Source: Pseudomonas frederiksbergensis
GTDB lineage: Bacteria; Pseudomonadota; Gammaproteobacteria; Pseudomonadales; Pseudomonadaceae
Length of the DNA stretch: 64,000 nucleotides
Reading direction: 5' to 3'
NCBI RefSeq assembly: GCF_003732705.1
Contig: NZ_MOBR01000040.1
Location: 434,001-498,000 of the forward strand
The notes under the pieces were generated by a model that was not told where the DNA came from, did not search any database, and saw only the letters and a list, made by a program, of their open reading frames with translations. This document shows, one piece after another, positions 58,550 through 64,000 of the stretch. Every line of letters starts with the position of its first letter. Within the stretch, counting starts at the first letter, position 1. A program made the translations under genes and the position numbers.

Positions 58550-59773
58550 TCAGATATCCAGAAGGAGACGAGCCGGGTCTTCCAGCAGGTTCTTGATGGT
58601 AACCAGGAAGGTCACAGCTTCTTTGCCATCGATCAGACGGTGATCGTAGGACAGAGCCAGGTACATCATCGGACGGATAACGACCTGACCGTTGATCGCC
58701 ATAGGACGCTGCAGAATGTTGTGCATGCCCAGGATGGCCGCTTGCGGCGGGTTGACGATCGGAGTCGACATCATCGAACCGAAGGTACCACCGTTGGTGA
58801 TGGTGAACGTACCACCGGTCATTTCGTCCATCGACAGCTTGCCGTCGCGAGCCTTCTTGCCGAAAGCAGCGATGCCGCCTTCGATTTCAGCCAGGCTCAT
58901 CAGTTCGGCGTTACGCAGGACCGGTACAACCAGGCCACGGTCGCTGGAAACGGCAACACCCACGTCGGCGTAACCGTGGTAAACGATGTCAGCACCGTCG
59001 ATCGACGCGTTGACAGCCGGGAAGCGTTTCAGCGCTTCGGTAGCTGCTTTAACGAAGAACGACATGAAGCCCAGGCGTACGCCGTTGTGGGACTTCTCGA
59101 ACAGATCCTTGTACTTCGAACGCAGGGCCATGACTTCGGTCATGTCGACTTCGTTGAAAGTGGTCAGCATCGCCATGTTCGACTGAGCTTCTACCAGACG
59201 CTTGGCAACGGTGGCCCGCACGCGGGTCATCGGTACGCGCTTCTCGATGCGGTCGCCAGCGGCGAACACAGGAGCGGCGGCGGCCGGAGCAGCAGCCTTG
59301 GCAGGCGCGGCAGCCGGAGCGGCTTTCTTGGCAGCAACAGCCGCTACGACGTCTTCCTTGGTCACACGACCGCCTTTGCCAGTACCGGCAACCGAAGCGA
59401 TGTTGATGCCGTTTTCTTCAGCCAGCTTGCGAGCAGCCGGTGCAGCAACAGGATCGTCTTCGCCTTCGGCAGCCGGAGCAGCAGCTTGTGCAGCGGCCGG
59501 AGCAGCGGCAGCAGCCGGAGCGGCGGCAGCAGCGCCGCCCTCTTCGATCGAGCCCAGGACTTCGTCGGACAGAACGGTGTCGCCTTCGTTCTTGACGATA
59601 GCGCCCAGCACGCCATCAGCGGTGGCCAACACTTCCAGTACCACTTTGTCGGTTTCGATATCGACGATCAGGTCATCACGCTTGACGGCGTCGCCTGGTT
59701 TTTTGTGCCAGGTGGCAACGGTGCCATCGGCAACCGATTCCGGGAAAGTGGGGGCTTTGATTTCGATAGCCAT
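58550..59773 (-). CDS. sucB: 2-oxoglutarate dehydrogenase E2 (dihydrolipoyl succinyltransferase)
   Basis: Core E2 subunit of 407 aa. A lipoyl domain has the lysine in DIETDKVVLEV (about residue 43). An Ala/Pro-rich linker (about 80-110) and the E3/E1-binding domain (ARKLAEENGINIASVAGTGKGGRVTKED) follow. The catalytic domain ends with SYDHRLIDGKEAVTFL (His and Asp). It lies 42 bases after sucA and 170 before lpd. Confidence 0.97.
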   Translation of the reverse strand: MAIEIKAPTFPESVADGTVATWHKKPGDAVKRDDLIVDIETDKVVLEVLATADGVLGAIVKNEGDTVLSDEVLGSIEEGGAAAAAPAAAAAPAAAQAAAPAAEGEDDPVAAPAARKLAEENGINIASVAGTGKGGRVTKEDVVAAVAAKKAAPAAAPAKAAAPAAAAPVFAAGDRIEKRVPMTRVRATVAKRLVEAQSNMAMLTTFNEVDMTEVMALRSKYKDLFEKSHNGVRLGFMSFFVKAATEALKRFPAVNASIDGADIVYHGYADVGVAVSSDRGLVVPVLRNAELMSLAEIEGGIAAFGKKARDGKLSMDEMTGGTFTITNGGTFGSMMSTPIVNPPQAAILGMHNILQRPMAINGQVVIRPMMYLALSYDHRLIDGKEAVTFLVTIKNLLEDPARLLLDI

Positions 59774-59815
59774 TATCTGTGGGTCCTTAAATTCGGTTTC
59801 AGGTGCGCGAAGGCG

Positions 59816-62647
59816 TTAAACAGTAAAGGCGTCTTGCAACAGTTTTTCCTGCTGCTCAGCGTGCATCGATGCATAACCACAAGCAGGTGCAGCGGAAGCA
59901 TCACGACCGGCGTACTCGAGAACGAGCGCCTTGTTGTGATTGCCCACGATACGGCGCATGTGGTGTTGGCTGCAGTACCAGGCACCCTGGTTCATCGGCT
60001 CTTCCTGACACCAAACGATATGTTTGAGGTTGGTGTACGGAGCCAGGACTTCGTTCAAGTCGTCCTCAGGGAATGGGTACAGCTGCTCGATACGCACGAT
60101 GGCGATGTCATCACGACCTTCGGCACGGCGTTTTTCCAGCAGGTCGTAGTAGACCTTGCCGCTACACAGAACAATGCGCTCGACCTTTTTCGGGTCCAGG
60201 GCATCGATTTCCGGGATAACGGTCTGGAACGAACCTTCGGCCAGATCTTCCAGGGTCGATATGGCGAGCTTGTGACGCAACAGCGACTTCGGAGTCAGAA
60301 CGATCAATGGCTTGCGCAGCGGGCGAATAACCTGACGACGCAGCAAGTGATAGATCTGAGCCGGCGTGGTCGGTACCGCTACCTGAATGTTGTGCTCGGC
60401 GCACAGTTGCAGGTAACGCTCCAGACGTGCCGAAGAGTGCTCCGGACCCTGACCTTCATAACCGTGCGGCAACAGCATGGTCAGACCGCAGAGACGGCCC
60501 CACTTGTGCTCGCCACTGGTGATGAACTGGTCGATAACCACTTGGGCACCGTTGGCGAAGTCGCCGAACTGGGCTTCCCAGATCACCAGCGCCTCAGGCG
60601 TGGTGGTCGAGTAACCGTATTCGAACGCCAGTACAGCCTCTTCGGACAGGAACGAATCGTACAAGTCGAAACGTGGCTGACCTTTGTACAGGTTCTGCAG
60701 CGGAATGTAGCTGCCGGCGTCTTTCTGGTTGTGCAACACAGCGTGACGGTGCGAGAACGTACCGCGGCCGATGTCCTGACCCGTCATGCGGATCGGGTGA
60801 CCTTCGAACGCCAGGGTCGCGTACGCCATGGTTTCGGCGTAACCCCAGTTGATCGGCAGGCCGCCGACTTGCATTTTCTGACGGTCTTCGTAGATTTTCG
60901 AGACCTGGCGCTGAACCACGAAGCCTTCCGGGATTTCCAGCAGCTTGGCGGACAGTTCCTGCAAGGTTTTCAGATCGAAACGCGTGTCGTGACGTGCAGT
61001 CCAGGCGTGGCCCAGATACGGACGCCAGTCCACGAACAACTCTTTGTTCGGCTCTTTGACCAGGCTTTTCACAACATGCAGACCGTTGTCCAGCGCGTTG
61101 CGGTATTCGTCGATCTTGGCCTGTACGCGTGCATCATCAACCACACCGGCCTGGGTCAGGCGTTCGGCGTACAGCTCACGGGTGGTGCGCTGCTTGGTGA
61201 TCTGCTGGTACATCAGAGGCTGGGTGCCGCTAGGCTCGTCAGCTTCGTTGTGGCCGCGACGACGGTAGCAGACCAGGTCGATTACCACGTCACGCTTGAA
61301 CTGCATGCGGTAGTCGATGGCCAGCTGGGTCACGAACAATACGGCTTCCGGATCATCTCCATTCACATGGAGGATCGGCGCCTGGATCATTTTCGCGACG
61401 TCGGTGGCGTACTCGGTGGAGCGCGAGTCTTCCGGGTTGCTGATGGTGAAACCGACCTGGTTGTTGATCACGATGTGCACGGTGCCGCCGGTTTTGAAAC
61501 CGCGGGTCTGCGACATCTGGAAGGTTTCCATCACCACGCCTTGACCGGCGAATGCCGCGTCACCGTGAATGGAAATCGGCAGGACTTTTTCACCGGTAGG
61601 GTCGTTACGACGATCCTGACGGGCACGGACCGAACCCTCGACCACTGGAGAAACAATTTCCAGGTGGGACGGGTTGAAGGCCATGGCCAGGTGAACTTCA
61701 CCGCCGGCGGTCATGACGTTGGACGAGAAGCCCTGGTGATATTTAACGTCACCGGAACCCAACTCGACCTTCTTCTTGCCTTCGAACTCGTCGAACAGCT
61801 CGCGCGGGTTCTTGCCGAAGGTGTTGACCAGCACGTTCAGACGGCCACGGTGGGCCATGCCGATGACGATTTCCTTGGTGCCGTAGGAGCCGGAACGCTG
61901 GATCAGTTCGTCGAGCATCGGAATCAGGCTCTCGCCGCCTTCCAGACCGAAACGCTTGGTACCCGGGTATTTGGTGCCCAGGTATTTTTCCAGACCTTCG
62001 CCAGCCGTGACGCGTTCGAGCAGGTGGCTCTTGATGTCGGCGGAGTACGTCGGACGGCCGCGCACGCTTTCCAGACGCTGCTGGAACCAGTGACGCTGCT
62101 CGGAATCGGTGATGTGCGTGAATTCAGCGCCAATGGTGCGGCAATATGTCTGCTGCAACGCTTCGTGAATTTCGCGTAGGCTCGCCTCCTCTTTGCCGAT
62201 GAACAGGTCGCCGGCACGGAAGGTCGTATCAAGATCGGCATTGGTCAAGCCGTAATGATTGATCGACAGGTCTGCAGGTGCAGGACGCTGCCACAGCCCC
62301 AGCGGGTCAAGCTGGGCTGCCTGGTGGCCACGCATACGGTAGGCCTGGATCAATCGCAGCACTTCAACTTGCTTCTTCTCGTGCTCACTGCTCACGCTGC
62401 CGGCGGAAACCGGTTGGGCGCGGCGCTGGTTCTTTGCCAGCAAGACGAAATGATCGCGAATTGTAGAGTGCGAAACATCGGTGGCAGTGTTGCCGTCAGC
62501 AGGCAACTTCTGAAAGTAGGTGCGCCACTCTTCTGGCACAGCGTTAGGGTCGTGCAGGTAGAGCTCATAGAGCTCTTCCACATAGGCAGCGTTACTACCG
62601 GATAGGTAGGCGCTGTTCCACATGCGCTGCATCACGCTTTCTTGCAT
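59816..62647 (-). CDS. sucA: 2-oxoglutarate dehydrogenase E1 component
   Basis: Thiamine-diphosphate-dependent E1 of 943 aa, which decarboxylates 2-oxoglutarate and passes succinyl to E2. It has the N-terminal NSAYLSGSNAAYVEELYELYL, the MAHRGRLNVLVNTFGK block, HGDAAFAGQGVVMETFQMS and the C-terminal PHGYEGQGPEHSSARLERYLQL. Normal length for proteobacteria. It begins 259 bases after sdhB, in a gap that contains the sdh terminator. A local sucA promoter is therefore likely. Confidence 0.97.
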   Translation of the reverse strand: MQESVMQRMWNSAYLSGSNAAYVEELYELYLHDPNAVPEEWRTYFQKLPADGNTATDVSHSTIRDHFVLLAKNQRRAQPVSAGSVSSEHEKKQVEVLRLIQAYRMRGHQAAQLDPLGLWQRPAPADLSINHYGLTNADLDTTFRAGDLFIGKEEASLREIHEALQQTYCRTIGAEFTHITDSEQRHWFQQRLESVRGRPTYSADIKSHLLERVTAGEGLEKYLGTKYPGTKRFGLEGGESLIPMLDELIQRSGSYGTKEIVIGMAHRGRLNVLVNTFGKNPRELFDEFEGKKKVELGSGDVKYHQGFSSNVMTAGGEVHLAMAFNPSHLEIVSPVVEGSVRARQDRRNDPTGEKVLPISIHGDAAFAGQGVVMETFQMSQTRGFKTGGTVHIVINNQVGFTISNPEDSRSTEYATDVAKMIQAPILHVNGDDPEAVLFVTQLAIDYRMQFKRDVVIDLVCYRRRGHNEADEPSGTQPLMYQQITKQRTTRELYAERLTQAGVVDDARVQAKIDEYRNALDNGLHVVKSLVKEPNKELFVDWRPYLGHAWTARHDTRFDLKTLQELSAKLLEIPEGFVVQRQVSKIYEDRQKMQVGGLPINWGYAETMAYATLAFEGHPIRMTGQDIGRGTFSHRHAVLHNQKDAGSYIPLQNLYKGQPRFDLYDSFLSEEAVLAFEYGYSTTTPEALVIWEAQFGDFANGAQVVIDQFITSGEHKWGRLCGLTMLLPHGYEGQGPEHSSARLERYLQLCAEHNIQVAVPTTPAQIYHLLRRQVIRPLRKPLIVLTPKSLLRHKLAISTLEDLAEGSFQTVIPEIDALDPKKVERIVLCSGKVYYDLLEKRRAEGRDDIAIVRIEQLYPFPEDDLNEVLAPYTNLKHIVWCQEEPMNQGAWYCSQHHMRRIVGNHNKALVLEYAGRDASAAPACGYASMHAEQQEKLLQDAFTV

Positions 62648-62835
62648 GCTTGGTCACCCTCGGTTAGGGGAACACCACCGGCGTCGACACCGAGCAAACT
62701 TGCAGAAGTCCGAATGCAGCGACCAAAACAAGCCACTTAGGATCACGCTGATAGTCCGGGTACCAGCCCGGATGCCCCTGCTTGTCTCATTTCTTCAAAA
62801 TACGAGCGGCGGCTTTATGGGCTGCTGCTCAGGTT

Positions 62836-62870
62836 AAAACTACGGCGCCGGTTGAAGCCTGCGCCGTAGC
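62836..62870 (-). terminator. Intrinsic terminator of the sdh genes
   Basis: Nine-bp perfect stem CTACGGCGC (62840-62848) with GCGCCGTAG (62861-62869), followed by TTTTAA on the minus strand, 38 bases past the sdhB stop. The rest of the 259-base gap should hold the sucA promoter. Confidence 0.82.
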
Positions 62871-62906
62871 ATCTACGGGTACAACGGTCCTGCTGTTACA
62901 GCTGAA

Positions 62907-63611
62907 TCACACGCCGCTTTGCAGCAGCATGTTACGTACGTGACCGATGGCCTTAGTCGGGTTCAGGCCTTTCGGGCAGACGTTGACGCAGTTCATGATC
63001 CCGCGGCAGCGGAATACGCTGAACGGGTCATCCAGCGAAGACAGACGCTCGGCAGTCTTGGTGTCACGGCTGTCTGCCAGGAAGCGGTACGCTTGCAGCA
63101 GGGCAGCTGGGCCCAGGAACTTGTCCGGGTTCCACCAGAAGGACGGGCAAGAGGTCGAGCAACAAGCGCACAGGATGCACTCGTACAGACCGTCGAGCTT
63201 TTCACGCTCTTCAGGGGACTGCAGACGCTCGATGGCCGGAGCCGGCGTGTCGTTCTGCAGGAATGGCTTCACCTTCTCGTATTGCTTGTAGAAGATGCTC
63301 ATATCGACGACCAGGTCACGGATAACCGGCAAACCTGGCAGCGGACGAACGATCAGCTTGTTACCTTTTACGACAGCGGACAGCGGCGTGACGCACGCCA
63401 GGCCGTTTTTGCCGTTGATGTTCATACCGTCGGAACCGCAAACACCTTCACGGCAAGAGCGACGATAGGAGAAACCCTCGTCCTGCTCTTTGATCAGGGC
63501 CAGCACGTCCAGCACCATCAGGTCTTTACCACCGGTATCGACCTGGAAATCCTGCATGAACGGCGCGGCGTCCTGATCAGGGTTGTAGCGATAAACACTG
63601 ACTTTCAACAT
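62907..63611 (-). CDS. sdhB: Succinate dehydrogenase iron-sulfur subunit
   Basis: Iron-sulfur subunit of 234 aa that carries electrons from the flavin to quinone in complex II on the inner membrane face. Ligands for the [2Fe-2S] cluster are in RSCREGVCGSDGMNINGKNG and the following Cys; as in E. coli an Asp replaces one Cys. CILCACCSTSCPSFW and CRGIMNCVNVCPKG bind the [4Fe-4S] and [3Fe-4S] clusters. GGGTGG before ATG 63611 supports this start over a GTG nine bases earlier. Confidence 0.97.
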   Translation of the reverse strand: MLKVSVYRYNPDQDAAPFMQDFQVDTGGKDLMVLDVLALIKEQDEGFSYRRSCREGVCGSDGMNINGKNGLACVTPLSAVVKGNKLIVRPLPGLPVIRDLVVDMSIFYKQYEKVKPFLQNDTPAPAIERLQSPEEREKLDGLYECILCACCSTSCPSFWWNPDKFLGPAALLQAYRFLADSRDTKTAERLSSLDDPFSVFRCRGIMNCVNVCPKGLNPTKAIGHVRNMLLQSGV

Positions 63612-63622
63612 GGCAGCCACCC

Positions 63623-64000
63623 TTAATAAGTCCGAATCTTAGGTTCAAAAGTCGGAACAGTCTTCGGCGAGAAGTTCACGGCACGCTTGGTTACGCGCTT
63701 GTCACCCGGGAAGTACAGGGTGTGGCACAGCCAGTTTTCGTCGTCGCGGTCTTCGTAGTCTTCACGGGCGTGAGCGCCGCGGGACTCTTTGCGGATTTCT
63801 GCAGCGATGGCGGTGGCTTCGGCCACTTCCAGCAGGTTTTGCAGTTCCAGCGCTTCGATACGGGCGGTGTTGAACGCCTGGCTCTTGTCGTTGATCTTGA
63901 CGTTGGCGATACGACCACGCAGATCAGCCAACTGAGCGATACCCTTCTGCATGTATTCGCCGGTACGGAACACACCGAAGTAGTTCTGCATGCAGCTTTG
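63623..64000 (-). CDS. sdhA: Succinate dehydrogenase flavoprotein subunit, C-terminal part (cut by window end)
   Basis: The frame is open to the window edge and gives the last 125 residues of SdhA (QSCMQNYFGVFRTGEYMQKG at the edge). Family segments are RIEALELQNLLEVAEATAIA, SRGAHAREDYEDRDDENWL and the end RAVNFSPKTVPTFEPKIRTY. The FAD-binding and active-site parts lie outside the window. It precedes sdhB by 11 bases on the same strand, as in the usual sdhCDAB operon. Confidence 0.95.
   Translation of the reverse strand, partial: QSCMQNYFGVFRTGEYMQKGIAQLADLRGRIANVKINDKSQAFNTARIEALELQNLLEVAEATAIAAEIRKESRGAHAREDYEDRDDENWLCHTLYFPGDKRVTKRAVNFSPKTVPTFEPKIRTY

Noticed and set aside
58475..62179. 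1234-codon open frame on the plus strand opposite sucA and sucB
   Set aside because: Mirror of strong minus-strand genes with complete E1 and E2 domains. Long antisense frames are common in GC-rich DNA, and its product has no recognisable domain.
1..64000. Prophage, IS element, CRISPR array, tRNA or rRNA
   Set aside because: No transposase, integrase, direct-repeat array or tRNA/rRNA sequence was recognised on either strand. Only the paired REP elements are mobile-like.

Overview
The window is chromosomal DNA of a fluorescent Pseudomonas, most likely of the P. fluorescens species group. The basis is GC-rich coding sequence, Pseudomonas-type gene order recalled from P. aeruginosa (fadL/gpx/marR next to the cob operon; hda-perM-DUF2066-purM-purN; sdhB-sucA-sucB-lpd-sucC-sucD-braB...htpG), and two families of paired inverted repeats typical of this group. 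No rRNA, tRNA, IS element, prophage, CRISPR array or defence island was seen. This is mostly core genome with a few accessory genes.

Layout. 1-9.9 kb: rdgC, a BASS-type transporter, a guanidine-II riboswitch with its SMR exporter, an LplT-like MFS/acyltransferase fusion, a TehA-type channel, a cupin, a divergent lysR/SDR pair and a divergent MFS/tetR pair around a perfect 17-bp inverted repeat. 10-17.5 kb: an orphan 1156-aa transporter-type hybrid histidine kinase, rmuC, a Sel1-like small protein, a 960-nt gap without a convincing gene, and two small uncharacterised genes. One of these resembles phage lysozyme-like proteins. 17.6-21.4 kb: fadL, then an opposite-strand marR-MFS-40-aa membrane peptide-periplasmic GPx unit with two near-identical palindromic operators. 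21.5-30.9 kb: a tight ten-gene cobalamin operon (cobO, cobB, bluB, cbiB, cobD, cobQ, cobU, cobT, cobC, cobS), headed by a clear cobalamin riboswitch. It covers diamide formation, adenosylation, lower-ligand synthesis and nucleotide-loop assembly; the corrin-ring genes lie elsewhere.

31-46.8 kb: an unknown gene, a lipoprotein PQQ-type sugar dehydrogenase, an O-methyltransferase, tandem NlpC/P60 lipoproteins, hda-perM-DUF2066, purMN-DUF3108, an MCP, a secreted amidohydrolase, OsmC, pirin and dienelactone hydrolase. 46.8-54.3 kb: htpG with a textbook sigma-32 promoter inside the end of its upstream neighbour, two overlapping thioesterases, a small lipoprotein, MAPEG/DUF599 membrane proteins, a seven-repeat delta-60 propeller protein and a BrnQ/BraB carrier. 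54.7-64 kb: the TCA block sdhA(partial)-sdhB-sucA-sucB-lpd-sucC-sucD, all on the minus strand.

The regulatory sequence is the richest part: two riboswitches, a heat-shock promoter, a MarR operator pair, a TetR-type dyad and at least thirteen paired repeats. One repeat pair is translated as the C-terminal tail of CobB. I did not find a clearly new multi-gene system. The best candidates for novelty are the lysozyme-like protein with a lost Glu, the MarR/GPx redox-type unit with its hidden 40-aa peptide, and the delta-60 protein.
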